A stretch of 64,000 nucleotides of DNA from an uncultured Anaeromusa sp. (GCF_963676855.1 NZ_OY781460.1:434001-498000), one strand, 5' to 3'; shown: positions 41,118 to 50,046, counted from the stretch's first letter. The notes: generated from the sequence alone by a model not told the origin. Program-made: numbers and translations.

Positions 41118-42362
41118 TTAATAGTTGCCTGTGAACACATCCTGCGCCCAATTCAACGCTTCTCGGTATCCCAAGCGAACCTGACCTTCCGATAACTGTA
41201 TCTTCTGAGCGTAAGCAGCGGCACCTTGCCAATGCCCTTGCTCATATTTTTGCATCAAATTGTACAATAAGCTTAATACGCCCTCCGCTTCTTCATTAAA
41301 GGCTCTTTTTATTTCTTCCTTGACCGGCATTTCCGACAATACTTCTGCCAAAGGTCGATTCAACAACGCATCTAAGTGGGAAAACAAGCCTAATAAAAAT
41401 GCATCTGCCGTACACACTCTTCCGGCACATTGCAGGGCCAGTTGCTCTGCAAAGCGAGCTCGTACCAGCGAGGACAAAATTAATTCTCCTGGTTTGTCCA
41501 TGCCAATATCTTTCAGCGCTACAAGGGCTCCCCATTTGCTCAACTCTTTGCGGCCCAGCAATACCATCGCCTGACGCAAAGAGCGAATCGGTTGACGAAA
41601 ACCAAATAACGCCGAATTGATAAACTTCAGCAAATTGTACGACAAAGATACATCTTTGCGCAAAACCGCTTCAATTTGGCCAAATTCTAAGTCCGACCTG
41701 CTAAATTCTTGAAGAAGTTTAAAATGATTCGTTTTATACGCCGGCAAAGCATTACCGGAAATCAACGCAGGTTTAGAAAAATAATAACCTTGAACATATG
41801 TATAGCCAGCAGTCTTAGCTTCTTGAAATTCTTCCTCTGTTTCTACTTTTTCCGCCAAAAGTCGAAGGTCATACGGTGCTAAAAAATCCTGCCACTGCTG
41901 GCGCTCTGCCGAAGAAGTAGCACGAAAATCGATTTTTACGATATCCGCCAGTTCTACCAATGGCAACCGTTCTTTTTTATACACAAAATCATCCAACACC
42001 AGCATATAGCCGGCACTTTTTAGTTCGCGGCAACGCCGCAGTACCTCTTCATCTGGTTTTACATCCTCCAAAATTTCCACCGCAACTTGCTCACGCGGCA
42101 ACATAGCAGGCAGCTTCGTCAACAAATTGTTAGCCGTAAAATTAATAAATGCGAGCTTCCCCCGTGTTAAGGAATCGATTCCGAAAAGCAAAAAGCTGTT
42201 CGTTACCACATCCAAGGTAGCTTGATCCGGATCTGTGCCGTCGTAGACATTGGCTAGCGTGCGGCGAAATAATAATTCATAGCCATATACCTGCCGCTGC
42301 ATGTCAAAGATGGGCTGCCTCGCAATATGAATTTGTTCTTGTTCTTCATCTTGACAATTCAT
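41118..42362 (-). CDS. EAL-HDOD protein (YuxH/CdgJ-like), degenerate EAL
   Basis: 414 aa. The N-terminal EAL-like domain (about 1-205) has YGYELLFR in place of ExLxR, MLVLDDFVYKKE, IVKIDFR, AEKVETEEE and GYYFSKP; several metal-binding positions of active phosphodiesterases are absent, so it is probably a non-catalytic signalling domain. The HDOD domain (about 205-400) includes SLSYNLLKFINSALFG and LLGRKELSKWGALVAL. Proteins of this architecture influence motility and surface behaviour (CdgJ in Vibrio, YuxH in Bacillus). Located 11 bases after the 58-aa membrane protein gene, behind a c-di-GMP riboswitch. A paralogue lies at 56060-57280. Confidence 0.9.
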   Translation of the reverse strand: MNCQDEEQEQIHIARQPIFDMQRQVYGYELLFRRTLANVYDGTDPDQATLDVVTNSFLLFGIDSLTRGKLAFINFTANNLLTKLPAMLPREQVAVEILEDVKPDEEVLRRCRELKSAGYMLVLDDFVYKKERLPLVELADIVKIDFRATSSAERQQWQDFLAPYDLRLLAEKVETEEEFQEAKTAGYTYVQGYYFSKPALISGNALPAYKTNHFKLLQEFSRSDLEFGQIEAVLRKDVSLSYNLLKFINSALFGFRQPIRSLRQAMVLLGRKELSKWGALVALKDIGMDKPGELILSSLVRARFAEQLALQCAGRVCTADAFLLGLFSHLDALLNRPLAEVLSEMPVKEEIKRAFNEEAEGVLSLLYNLMQKYEQGHWQGAAAYAQKIQLSEGQVRLGYREALNWAQDVFTGNY

Positions 42363-42373
42363 GCTGCACCTGC

Positions 42374-42550
42374 CTACTTTTTTAGAGGAGTCGGACGAAC
42401 ACGAAACGTATTCATGTCCACATATTTAGCCGATTTTTTAAACCGACTCCGCGCCGACAAGGTGTTAGAAACAAAACAGCCTGCCGCTCCGCACCCCGCC
42501 ATCATGGCAGCGACAAGCCCCAAAAGAAGCAAAATGCTTTCCTCTGGCAT
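42374..42550 (-). CDS. 58-aa single-span membrane protein behind a c-di-GMP riboswitch
   Basis: ATG at 42548-42550, AAAGGAGG upstream. One hydrophobic segment (residues 5-29, SILLLLGLVAAMMAGCGAAGC, not a clear lipobox) followed by a basic cytoplasmic tail (LSARSRFKKSAKYVDMNTFRVRP). It is the first gene after the riboswitch terminator and only 11 bases ahead of the EAL-HDOD gene, which argues that it is real. Unrecognised; it could be a small membrane anchor or regulator partnering the EAL-HDOD protein (inference). Confidence 0.65.
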   Translation of the reverse strand: MPEESILLLLGLVAAMMAGCGAAGCFVSNTLSARSRFKKSAKYVDMNTFRVRPTPLKK

Positions 42551-42580
42551 ACTCCAACCTCCTTTACCTTGCTCTTTGCA

Positions 42581-42612
42581 AAAAAAATACACCAGCCAGG
42601 ATCTGGCTAGTG
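42581..42612 (-). terminator. Riboswitch expression-platform terminator
   Basis: On the minus strand ACACTAGCCAG pairs with CTGGCTGGTGT around a two- to three-base loop, followed by ATTTTTTTT. It lies between the c-di-GMP aptamer and the 58-aa gene, as expected of a transcriptional switch. Confidence 0.8.
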
Positions 42613-42636
42613 TCGAATTATGAAACAACACACAAA

Positions 42637-42716
42637 CCGGCAACCTGGCGATCATAGACATCTGTCCGTAGATCCATGGCTTTGCGTCCTTGCCTTTCAG
42701 CAAGTTTGCCTTTTTA
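42637..42716 (-). promoter_or_regulatory. c-di-GMP-I (GEMM) riboswitch aptamer
   Basis: Minus-strand features of the GEMM-I consensus occur in order: GGCAAAC, stem CTTGCT-GAAA-GGCAAG with its GNRA tetraloop, the invariant GACGCAAAGCC (42678-42688), a second stem GATC...GATC, then CCAGGTTGCC, which closes the outer helix with GGCAAAC. A promoter TTGTTT-17-TAAAAT (42719-42747) would start transcription at the aptamer. It controls the 58-aa membrane protein, EAL-HDOD and UPF0158 genes. Whether ligand switches the operon on or off cannot be read with certainty. Confidence 0.93.
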
Positions 42717-42916
42717 CAATTTTATGGTGCATGCTTGTATCAAACAAAGTCTTTAAGAATTCACAAAATTAGTTTATCCTTTTCTTAAGACTTCCGTCAA
42801 GGCTCCTCACTTTAAAAATTTCTAAAACCTCCCATTTTCTTACTTTTAAGTCTCTTTTTGAGTCTTTGGTCCTGCTTTTTTACGCCTCTTTGTTCATAGA
42901 CGTTTCCACAATTATG

Positions 42917-42953
42917 AAAAATACTCTTTCTGTAAAACAGAAAGAGTATTTTT
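42917..42953. terminator. Terminator of the 60-aa small-protein gene
   Basis: AAAAATACTCTTTCTG pairs perfectly with CAGAAAGAGTATTTTT; T tracts on both strands. It lies 19 bases after the stop of the gene at 42972-43154. Confidence 0.85.
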
Positions 42954-42971
42954 TATAAACAAGCTTTCTAA

Positions 42972-43154
42972 TTAGTTCAATGCTCCCGAGTCAAAAACAA
43001 TTCCTTGCTGCACTCCATACAACATTAACACCGTCAGCAGCACCACAAGAAATGCATACGCCCCCAACAATACGGCTTTATCTCCAAACGCGCTTGCCTT
43101 CAATTCACTGGATGACAGAGAAACACTATTTTCATCATGACAATATGCTGACAT
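42972..43154 (-). CDS. 60-aa single-span membrane protein, probably Fur-controlled
   Basis: ATG at 43152-43154, AAGGGG eight bases upstream. A polar N-terminus (residues 1-25), one transmembrane segment (about 27-48, VLLGAYAFLVVLLTVLMLYG) and a short tail. It has its own promoter (TTTACA-17-TATAAT, minus strand, 43256-43284), Fur-like box and terminator, so it is a monocistronic gene. Unrecognised; no Cys cluster of the FeoB-associated type. A role under iron limitation is inferred only from the box. Confidence 0.6.
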   Translation of the reverse strand: MSAYCHDENSVSLSSSELKASAFGDKAVLLGAYAFLVVLLTVLMLYGVQQGIVFDSGALN

Positions 43155-43255
43155 ACTTTAATCCCCTTCTCAACCGAAAAACCACTTCTTGCTTCACAGC
43201 TTGCACTGAAACAATATGTCCTTTAAACTGGTGGTTTTCTCATTATTTTTCCTTC

Positions 43256-43299
43256 ATTATACTCTCCACTAACATGGTTGTAAATGAGAATAATTATTG
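43256..43299 (-). promoter_or_regulatory. Promoter with Fur-like box for the 60-aa protein
   Basis: Minus strand: TTTACA (43279-43284), 17 bases, TATAAT (43256-43261). The plus-strand TGAGAATAATTATTG (43285-43299) directly abuts the -35 and matches the 7-1-7 Fur box TGATAATnATTATCA at 11 of 14 fixed positions. The position suits repression; it could also affect the divergent gene at 43432. Confidence 0.6.
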
Positions 43300-43431
43300 T
43301 TGGAATAGTAGATGCAGTGCCATTTTTTAGAAAGCTCTGCACAATGTTTGCTGCAACCGGTAATTAATTCTTATAAATTTTAAGAATAATAACGATATAC
43401 TACATAGAACTTTTTTGAGGAGGCGTCTTTC

Positions 43432-44109
43432 ATGGCGATTGCGGCCCTTACCAATACTACTTCTCCGTCCGGACAACACGGAAATCCCCAACTGCAGGCT
43501 TTAGAACGCCAAAAACAACAGCTTATGGACCAACGACAAAAAACTCAAGTCAGCGATGATGATCCTTTAAGCAAGCAGGAAAAAATCAAAACACTGACCG
43601 AGCAAATCAGCCAGCTCGATACGCAAATACAGCAGCTTACTGCAGAAGATCGACAAAAACAAACGGAACCTACTCAAAAGGAAGCTCCAACTCTCAGAAA
43701 AAAAGAAGTACTCGTTCACGAAGGAGTTGCTGTATCCGACAGTTTAACCCAATTAATGACCCTGCAGAACAGCATGACCGACCTGCATCAATTACAAAGC
43801 CGCCTATCTGGCGAGATTGCGGTCTCCAGCAGCGAGATTGCCACCAGTCTTCGAACGGGAGGCAGCATCAAATATCAGTCCGAAGCTATGACGAAAGCTG
43901 CCGGCGGTTTAGGCCGGGTTGAAGCCAAGCTCGGCAAGCTGTCCCAGGATATCAGCAAAAATATCACTGCCGACTCTGCCGCTTCACGCAAGCCGGACGA
44001 TGCCACGACTCCTACGGACGCACAAGATCACTCGGGTGCTGACTCTTCTGCAGATGATGCAGATAAAGACGCTGCAAAAAAAAGACACCCTATTGACCTT
44101 CTCGTATAA
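43432..44109 (+). CDS. FlxA-like coiled-coil protein
   Basis: 225 aa; GAGGAGG upstream of the ATG. Residues about 20-75 are a strongly predicted coiled coil (LQALERQKQQLMDQRQKT, LTEQISQLDTQIQQL), as in FlxA-family proteins. The middle (about 95-180) is helical and Ser/Thr-rich, and the C-terminal 40 residues are Asp/Ser/Ala-rich and probably disordered. No signal peptide or membrane segment. Function unknown; FlxA-like proteins are sometimes flagellum- or phage-associated, which is weak evidence here. Single-gene transcript with terminator. Confidence 0.6.
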   Translation: MAIAALTNTTSPSGQHGNPQLQALERQKQQLMDQRQKTQVSDDDPLSKQEKIKTLTEQISQLDTQIQQLTAEDRQKQTEPTQKEAPTLRKKEVLVHEGVAVSDSLTQLMTLQNSMTDLHQLQSRLSGEIAVSSSEIATSLRTGGSIKYQSEAMTKAAGGLGRVEAKLGKLSQDISKNITADSAASRKPDDATTPTDAQDHSGADSSADDADKDAAKKRHPIDLLV

Positions 44110-44152
44110 GCGATGAGAGTAACTCCTTAAAATGCCTATTTCCAGTTATAAG

Positions 44153-44202
44153 ACCAGCATACTCTGACAGAAAACAGTCTCTGCCAGAATATGCTGGTTT
44201 TT
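44153..44202 (+). terminator. Terminator after the coiled-coil gene
   Basis: ACCAGCATA with TATGCTGGT, and inner TCTGACAGA with TCTGCCAGA, followed by TTTT. It lies between convergent genes. Confidence 0.75.
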
Positions 44203-44207
44203 CGTCC

Positions 44208-45419
44208 TTACGCCTTATTCTTGATCCACCAATCAATAATCAACAAACCGACACTGGCAGCCGCACCGCATAAAACAAGCCCGCCAGTCGCGCCAGCCAA
44301 CTCCATCAATACGCCGGTCAATAAATTTCCCACAGGCGTAATCCCTAAAAAAACAAAAGAATAAATACTCATAACGCGCCCGCGAAAAGTATCCTCTGTA
44401 TGCAGTTGCACTAAAGACAAGGTTGTAGTGATAAATAGAATGCAGCAAAAGCCCAATAAAGAAAATAAAATCGCTGCCGCCGTCACGTGATGCAAAAAAG
44501 TGCTCACCACCAGCAACGCCGAAGCCGCCAAACCGCTGCCACGCAATAGCTGCAAAGAAGGACTTCCTTGCGCCCGGGATGCCGCTAAGACAGCCGCCAC
44601 TAACGAACCGGCGCCAAGAGCCGACAAAAGAAGCCCATACACGTCTAGGCCTTCCCCGAGAATTTCCGCCGCATACAAAGGCGCCATCATGCTGAAGTTC
44701 ATAACAAATACCGAAACGATCAGCATGGAAAGCATGCCTTGCACAAGAATCGGGTTCTTTCTTGCATAACCTAAGCCCGCCTTGATTTCTTGCAGCACCT
44801 TTGCCGTATGGTCCTTCACTACCGCTGGCCGCGTTCGGATCAAGGCCAGCCCCCAAAGTACAGGAATAAAACTAATTCCATTCAAAAAAAACAGCAAGCC
44901 CGCGCCATATTCGACCATCAAGGCTGCCGCCAAAGCTGGCCCCACCATGCGGGCTACATTTACAATCGCCGAATTCAAGCCCACGGCGCTACGAATGTAC
45001 TCCCGCCCAACCAGTTCCGGCATCATCGCTTGACGCGTCGGCTGTTCCAGCGTATTAGCCAGCCCCAATAAAAAAGCTAACATCAGAATGTTTTCGTAGG
45101 TCGCCTGTTCCGTCCAGAGAAGAAGCGCCATGAAAAAAGCCTGCAGCATCAAACTAATTTGCGTAAATAACAATAACCGCTTTTTCGGATACCGATCAAT
45201 AAGAACGCCTGCCGGCAACGACAGACACATAATGGGGCCATACTGAGCTACGCCCAGTAACCCCAATAGCAACGCTGATTTGGTCAACGAATACACCAGC
45301 CATTGCTGCGCCGTCGCCTGCATCCACGTCCCCAGCAGGGAAATGCACTGACCAAGCCAGAAGTAGCGAAAATCGCGCTGCGTCAGCGCCGGATAAGTCG
45401 TCTTTATCGTTTCCAGCAT
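44208..45419 (-). CDS. MFS transporter, EntS-like
   Basis: 403 aa with 12 membrane segments. Opening LTQRDFRYFWLGQCISLLGTWMQATAQQWLVYSLT and the GVLIDRYPKKRLLL loop match the DHA3/EntS-type group, which exports siderophores, macrolides or other small molecules. GGGGA precedes the ATG. The position 1 kb from a Fur-like box is suggestive of siderophore export but not evidence. Followed on the same strand (upstream) by another MFS gene; the 98-base gap leaves their co-transcription open. Confidence 0.82.
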   Translation of the reverse strand: MLETIKTTYPALTQRDFRYFWLGQCISLLGTWMQATAQQWLVYSLTKSALLLGLLGVAQYGPIMCLSLPAGVLIDRYPKKRLLLFTQISLMLQAFFMALLLWTEQATYENILMLAFLLGLANTLEQPTRQAMMPELVGREYIRSAVGLNSAIVNVARMVGPALAAALMVEYGAGLLFFLNGISFIPVLWGLALIRTRPAVVKDHTAKVLQEIKAGLGYARKNPILVQGMLSMLIVSVFVMNFSMMAPLYAAEILGEGLDVYGLLLSALGAGSLVAAVLAASRAQGSPSLQLLRGSGLAASALLVVSTFLHHVTAAAILFSLLGFCCILFITTTLSLVQLHTEDTFRGRVMSIYSFVFLGITPVGNLLTGVLMELAGATGGLVLCGAAASVGLLIIDWWIKNKA

Positions 45420-45517
45420 CGTTTTGCGTCCCCACTAAAAAGAATCACTCATGTTCCTATCTATCTATCTTTCTTTATTTCGCTTTCAAGCCCCCTTAGT
45501 CCTTGCCAAAATAATTC

Positions 45518-46732
45518 TTATCTCTTTGGGCTGCCTTCAGCAACCGCTTTCACCTTTGCCTCGCCAATGCGAATAAAGCGTGTCGAGATAAAGTTCAGCA
45601 AGGCAATGGCGGCGCCGCCCAAGAATACATATTTATAGCCATCCGGGCCGCTGTTGTACCAGACAAAACCACCCAAAATAGGCAGCACCATCGTTACCAA
45701 ATGATCGATGCTGGTACCCAAGGAAAGGCTGGGAGAAATATCTTCCGGCACCAAGGCGATTTTACGCATATACGTAGCTCGCGCCATGCTGACTGCATTC
45801 AGCGCCTGGTCAACGATATAGCAAAAGCAGATCAACAACAGCGCCCACGAATAGGGCAGCAAATCCGCCGCAAAAGCATAGCCCAAACAAACCAAAAAGA
45901 AGCAGATGGCTTCACCGCGCAACACCCGTTTCTCTCCATATCGGTCAATCACAGAGCCAATCCAAGGCTTCACAAAAATGCCAGCAATAGATACGATGAA
46001 GAACAGCATCGTCATGGTCGCTACAGGCTGACGGAAAATATCTACCAATACCCACGGGCCGAAGGTAATAAAAATCTGCTTGCGTGCGCCAAAGAGCACG
46101 CTCAGCCAGTAATACAGCTTATACTCTTTACGAAAAACGAAACGAGGCGTTTTTCGAGTTCCTTCTAAGGGCTTCATGAAAAACAACGGCACCGCCGCCA
46201 GGACGAAAGCTACCGCTCCAATCGTAAAGGCAGTCGCGTAAGAAATATGCCAAAAAGTAAAAAGCACCCAGAGCACCGCACTGCTGAGAACCAGCATAAA
46301 CGTGTTGACGGCATTCATCCGTCCCAAGCTCCGCCCCAGGTCGCTTGCCGAAGCAAAGCTCATGCCGATGCTGTTGGACAAAGGCATATAGATATGGGTA
46401 CCGACATTATAGACAAAAATACTGACTACCACCAGGGCATACTCCGGTGGAATCATCCCTAAAGCCAGCATGCCTGCAGCCGAAAACAAATTGCCCAGCA
46501 GCATGGTCCTGGTATCCCCCAAAAATGCCAGCGCCCCAATAATGCCCACCATAAATAAACCAGGCAGTTCCCGAGGAAACTCCAGCGCCGAACGCTCCAG
46601 GATCGTCATACCTAAACCATCCCGCAAATAGTTAGTCAAGACCGAGCCATCCACGCTCTGGGCCACGCCGACTAAGGCCGTGGACAGCAAAAATAGTAAA
46701 TAGTTACGATCCATATTACGAAGATATTCCAT
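45518..46732 (-). CDS. MFS transporter of unknown specificity
   Basis: 404 aa, 12 segments. AGAGGTGTAAGGAT precedes the ATG. Contains the loop GSVIDRYGEKRVL between segments 8 and 9 and a conserved acidic start (SVDGSVLTNYLRDGLGM). Not close to a characterised subfamily I can name. Divergent from an AraC regulator 153 bases away, which probably controls it. Confidence 0.8.
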   Translation of the reverse strand: MEYLRNMDRNYLLFLLSTALVGVAQSVDGSVLTNYLRDGLGMTILERSALEFPRELPGLFMVGIIGALAFLGDTRTMLLGNLFSAAGMLALGMIPPEYALVVVSIFVYNVGTHIYMPLSNSIGMSFASASDLGRSLGRMNAVNTFMLVLSSAVLWVLFTFWHISYATAFTIGAVAFVLAAVPLFFMKPLEGTRKTPRFVFRKEYKLYYWLSVLFGARKQIFITFGPWVLVDIFRQPVATMTMLFFIVSIAGIFVKPWIGSVIDRYGEKRVLRGEAICFFLVCLGYAFAADLLPYSWALLLICFCYIVDQALNAVSMARATYMRKIALVPEDISPSLSLGTSIDHLVTMVLPILGGFVWYNSGPDGYKYVFLGGAAIALLNFISTRFIRIGEAKVKAVAEGSPKR

Positions 46733-46885
46733 ATCCTTACACCTCTACAAAATTTTTAGCATAAATTTAATCCATTCGTTGTAGAATATAGTACTATCAT
46801 ATAGATAATAATCAGGAATGTCATGAAGGATATTCGTTATTTTTAGCATAATATGAATACAAACTACTTCAAGGGGGAGTCTACT

Positions 46886-47827
46886 ATGCCTAGCACCGGC
46901 GAATACTGGCCCGGCGCCGCCCGTCCTGGCGACATCACCTATAATACGCACTGGACTGCTTCGTTATACCGTGATTTTCCTGTAAAAATCGCCCGTAGCA
47001 AACGGGCTTTGGCCGGACCACTCTTTGAAAAGCACTGGCACGAAGCCTTGCAAATCCTGCATTGTGAACAGGGCGAAGCTCTTATTCACTGCAATGGCCG
47101 TTTAAATCGCCTTGGACCTGGCGATACGTTGATCATTAACAGCCAGGAGCTTCATTACGGCGTTACTGAAAGCGACCAGTTGATCTACGTCATTCTAAAA
47201 ATCGATCTGCCCTTTCTGGCCAGCAGCCAACAGGACTTATGCCAAATCAACTACCTAACGCCGCTGGCTCAAGGGATTCTCCTATTTCAAAACAAACTGC
47301 CGCCGGATCCGGCTTTGAGTCAACGCATCCAGACGATTATCAAAGAATACCAGCAATTGCAGCCCGGTTGGGAACTAGCCATCAAAGCCCAGCTCTACTT
47401 GCTGCTTGTCCATTTGCTGCGCCACTATCGACAAGATGCTTTGCCAGCGGCGGAACTCCAGCGCCAGCAGCAGTCCTTAGCTCAACTGCGCACAGCGCTA
47501 GAGTACGTCGACACCCATTACCAGGAAACGATTCGTTTAAGCCAGCTAGCTGCATTGGCCAATCTCAGTGAACAGCATTTCTGCCGTCTTTTCAAAACGC
47601 TCACTGGCAAGCGCCCTATGGACTACATCAACTATCTCCGTACGGCCAAGGCCGTTACGCTCTTGACGGAAGGTCGCCTGAGCATTACTGAAATAGCCGC
47701 CGCCGTCGGCTTTGACGACAGCAATTATTTCAGCCGCGTCTTCAAAAAATACCAGAACCGGGCTCCTTCTGCGCTGCGAAAAAAACAGACCGGACATGAC
47801 GTTCTGCCGTCGCATCCGGTCGAGTAA
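46886..47827 (+). CDS. AraC-family regulator with cupin sensor
   Basis: 313 aa from the ATG at 46886 after GGGGGAG. The N-terminal cupin (about 30-125; HWHEALQILHCEQGEALIHCNGR, LGPGDTLIINSQELHYG) probably binds a small ligand. The C-terminal AraC domain (about 200-300) has the two HTHs, LSQLAALANLSEQHFCRLFK and ITEIAAAVGFDDSNYFSRVF. Divergent from the MFS gene at 45518-46732. Confidence 0.9.
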   Translation: MPSTGEYWPGAARPGDITYNTHWTASLYRDFPVKIARSKRALAGPLFEKHWHEALQILHCEQGEALIHCNGRLNRLGPGDTLIINSQELHYGVTESDQLIYVILKIDLPFLASSQQDLCQINYLTPLAQGILLFQNKLPPDPALSQRIQTIIKEYQQLQPGWELAIKAQLYLLLVHLLRHYRQDALPAAELQRQQQSLAQLRTALEYVDTHYQETIRLSQLAALANLSEQHFCRLFKTLTGKRPMDYINYLRTAKAVTLLTEGRLSITEIAAAVGFDDSNYFSRVFKKYQNRAPSALRKKQTGHDVLPSHPVE

Positions 47828-47870
47828 TACAAAAATCCACAGCGGCGACAGCAACTGCGACCGCCAAAAA

Positions 47871-48320
47871 CTACTGTGTTTGAATGAGATACACTCCTAG
47901 AATTAAAAGGCCCACGCCAAGCAGACGAAGCAGGCTTATTTCATGCGTCCCAGCAGCAAGCACCCCAAAATGGTCGAAAAGCAGTGCTAAAATAATTTGC
48001 CCTGCCACAACCAAACTGAACATATTGGCAAACCCAATTTGCGGCACACAAAAAATAGCCGAAAAAATATAAAAAGCTCCTAAAAGCCCGCCCAGCCACA
48101 TCCATAGCGGCGTCTGTTGAAATGCACTCATTGCAGGTATCGTTTGCATCCCATTGGCTGCTGCAAAAAGATAAGTCACAACTAAGCCTGCCGTTCCCGC
48201 CAAAAAACTAATCAACGCAGTCAATAAGGGGCTGCCCATTTGCCCTAACAGCTTTCCATTAATCCCTACCTGTATCGTTAAGGCCGCCCCGGAAATAAAA
48301 GCCAAGATCGAATAAAGCAC
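47871..48320 (-). CDS. DMT-superfamily YdcZ-type (DUF606) membrane protein
   Basis: 149 aa with five hydrophobic segments, half the size of EamA transporters, as is normal for DUF606/YdcZ. Signature regions are LTIQVGINGKLLGQMGSPLLTALISFLAGT and VPQIGFANMFSLVVAGQIILALLFDHFG. Presumably works as a dimer or pairs with a second copy; substrate unknown. Single gene. Confidence 0.85.
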   Translation of the reverse strand: MLYSILAFISGAALTIQVGINGKLLGQMGSPLLTALISFLAGTAGLVVTYLFAAANGMQTIPAMSAFQQTPLWMWLGGLLGAFYIFSAIFCVPQIGFANMFSLVVAGQIILALLFDHFGVLAAGTHEISLLRLLGVGLLILGVYLIQTQ

Positions 48321-48361
48321 GTGGCTCCTCCCTTCCTATATTCCAGCCTCCCCACTCGGGG

Positions 48362-49558
48362 TCAAGCCGCCAGCTCTTCTTCCTCACGACCAGCCTTAGC
48401 TCCATGCAGCAGACGATAGAGAATACCGCAAGCCAATACCAGCGCCGCCATGACGGCGTACAGACCCCGAAAGCCCAACGAAGGCACTAGCATGCCCAGC
48501 AAAAACGGTCCGATGCCAATGCCGCCGTCTAAAAGAATGTAAAAGGTCGACGTAGCCAGACCCATGCGATGTTTCGGAGATACCTTGACGGCCAAAGCCT
48601 GCGCGCAGGAGAAAAACGTACCAAACCCTAGGCCAATGCAAGCTCCACCCAAAAGCAGTATCCCTTCCGCCTGCACCTGGCTAAGTAAAAGCATGCCCAG
48701 CGCAAAAAAAGCAAACGACGGATACATCACCATGTTTTCACCTTTTTGGTCAAAAAGACGTCCTGTCAGCGGACGTGAAATAAAAACAACTGCCGCATAG
48801 ACAATGAAAAAAAAGCTGCCTGCCCCTAAAAGGCCGATTTCCTTCGTATAGGAAGTCAAAAAACCAAGAACGCTGGAATAACAAAAGCCCATAAGCAAGC
48901 TGAGAAAAGCAATCGGCAGCGCTTTAGACTCAAAAAAGCTGTCAGGCCGCCAGCTTGCCGCTTGCCGCCGCTGTTCTTCCGTCAGTTGCAAGGGAGGCAC
49001 CCTCAAAAAAATAACGCCGCCCAAACAACATAAAGCCAGCACTGTGCAAAGAAGAAAGATCATGTCCATCGTACTATACCGACAGAGAACCATCCCTAAA
49101 AACGGCCCAAGCGCCGAAGCAATTGTACCGCTCATTGCATAGTAGCTCATGCCTTCGCCACGTCGCTCTTGCGGAATCAAATGCGCCGCAATGGTACCTG
49201 TAGCGGTGGAGCAAATTCCAAAAGCCAGACCGTTGAAAAACCGCACCGCATAGAGCGCCTGCAAATTCCCGACGGTAAAATAAAGCGCGGTTGTCACAAG
49301 CAGCAGTCCTAAGCCCATGTACAGCATGCGCCTGCAGCCAAGCCCTTCAATTGAGCGGCCGGCAAAGAGCCTCGCCACCAGTGCTCCCAGAATAAACAGG
49401 CCCGATGCCAATCCCGCCTGGCTGGGCGTCGCCCCAAAAGCCTCGCTGGCAAAGACGGTAATCGTCAGAATCAATAAATAGTAAGTCATGTAAAGAAAGA
49501 GGTTCGCCAATGAGTCAATCAGAAAGTCTCTCGTCCATAATGTAGATTGTTGCTGCAT
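48362..49558 (-). CDS. MFS exporter regulated by the adjacent MarR protein
   Basis: 398 aa from the ATG at 49556-49558, seven bases after AGGTGA; a GTG 12 bases upstream lacks an RBS. 12 membrane segments. MFS motif A-like GRSIEGLGCRRMLYMG and second-half GRLFDQKGENMVMYP. Resembles YfcJ/YhhS and sugar-efflux type exporters. It starts 12 bases after the marR stop, so the two form one operon. Confidence 0.85.
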   Translation of the reverse strand: MQQQSTLWTRDFLIDSLANLFLYMTYYLLILTITVFASEAFGATPSQAGLASGLFILGALVARLFAGRSIEGLGCRRMLYMGLGLLLVTTALYFTVGNLQALYAVRFFNGLAFGICSTATGTIAAHLIPQERRGEGMSYYAMSGTIASALGPFLGMVLCRYSTMDMIFLLCTVLALCCLGGVIFLRVPPLQLTEEQRRQAASWRPDSFFESKALPIAFLSLLMGFCYSSVLGFLTSYTKEIGLLGAGSFFFIVYAAVVFISRPLTGRLFDQKGENMVMYPSFAFFALGMLLLSQVQAEGILLLGGACIGLGFGTFFSCAQALAVKVSPKHRMGLATSTFYILLDGGIGIGPFLLGMLVPSLGFRGLYAVMAALVLACGILYRLLHGAKAGREEEELAA

Positions 49559-49570
49559 TGTTTGTATCAC

Positions 49571-49981
49571 CTATGCTTGTAAATTTTTTCGTATCGTTTT
49601 CATAGCGGCAAACAACGTTGCTACTTCCGCCTCCGGAAGGCCAGCCAACGTCTCTTGCTCCAACTCATCAATCAAAATACGCCCGGCGGCGTAGATCTCT
49701 TCGCCTTTGGCTGTTAGATGAATCAATTTTTCCCGCCGATCTCGGCTGGGAAGCTGTTCCACTAGCTGCTCCGCTTCTAAGGTCTGCACAGAGCGCGTAA
49801 TCACCGGCTTTTTCACGCCGTAGTGGGCGGCAATTTCCGCTAAAACAGCAGCACCGTGATTTTTTACATAGTACAAGACCGTCCATTGTGAATATGATAA
49901 GCCAAACTGCCCTAACCGTTCGTTTAACTTACCGACAATCCTGCGCTGCAACGGTAAACACTGCCTAAAAAATCCCAGCAT
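49571..49981 (-). CDS. MarR-family repressor
   Basis: 136 aa winged-helix regulator: LSYSQWTVLYYVKNHG, AHYGVKKPVITRSVQTLEAEQLVEQLPSRDRREKLIHLT covers the recognition helix and wing with the conserved D-x-R. First gene of an operon with an MFS exporter. A long palindrome at 50012-50046 is the likely operator. The ligand is probably an exporter substrate such as a phenolic compound or drug. Confidence 0.9.
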   Translation of the reverse strand: MLGFFRQCLPLQRRIVGKLNERLGQFGLSYSQWTVLYYVKNHGAAVLAEIAAHYGVKKPVITRSVQTLEAEQLVEQLPSRDRREKLIHLTAKGEEIYAAGRILIDELEQETLAGLPEAEVATLFAAMKTIRKNLQA

Positions 49982-50011
49982 AGCTCTTCCCCCTTACTTT
50001 GGGCGGTCATG

Positions 50012-50046
50012 TAGTTACCCTTGCTAATCGTTAACAAAGGTAACTA
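50012..50046. promoter_or_regulatory. Predicted MarR operator (35-base palindrome)
   Basis: TAGTTACC, TTG and TAA on the left pair with TTA, CAA and GGTAACTA on the right; only two mismatched pairs and a TCG centre. It lies 31 bases upstream of the marR ATG. Confidence 0.7.
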
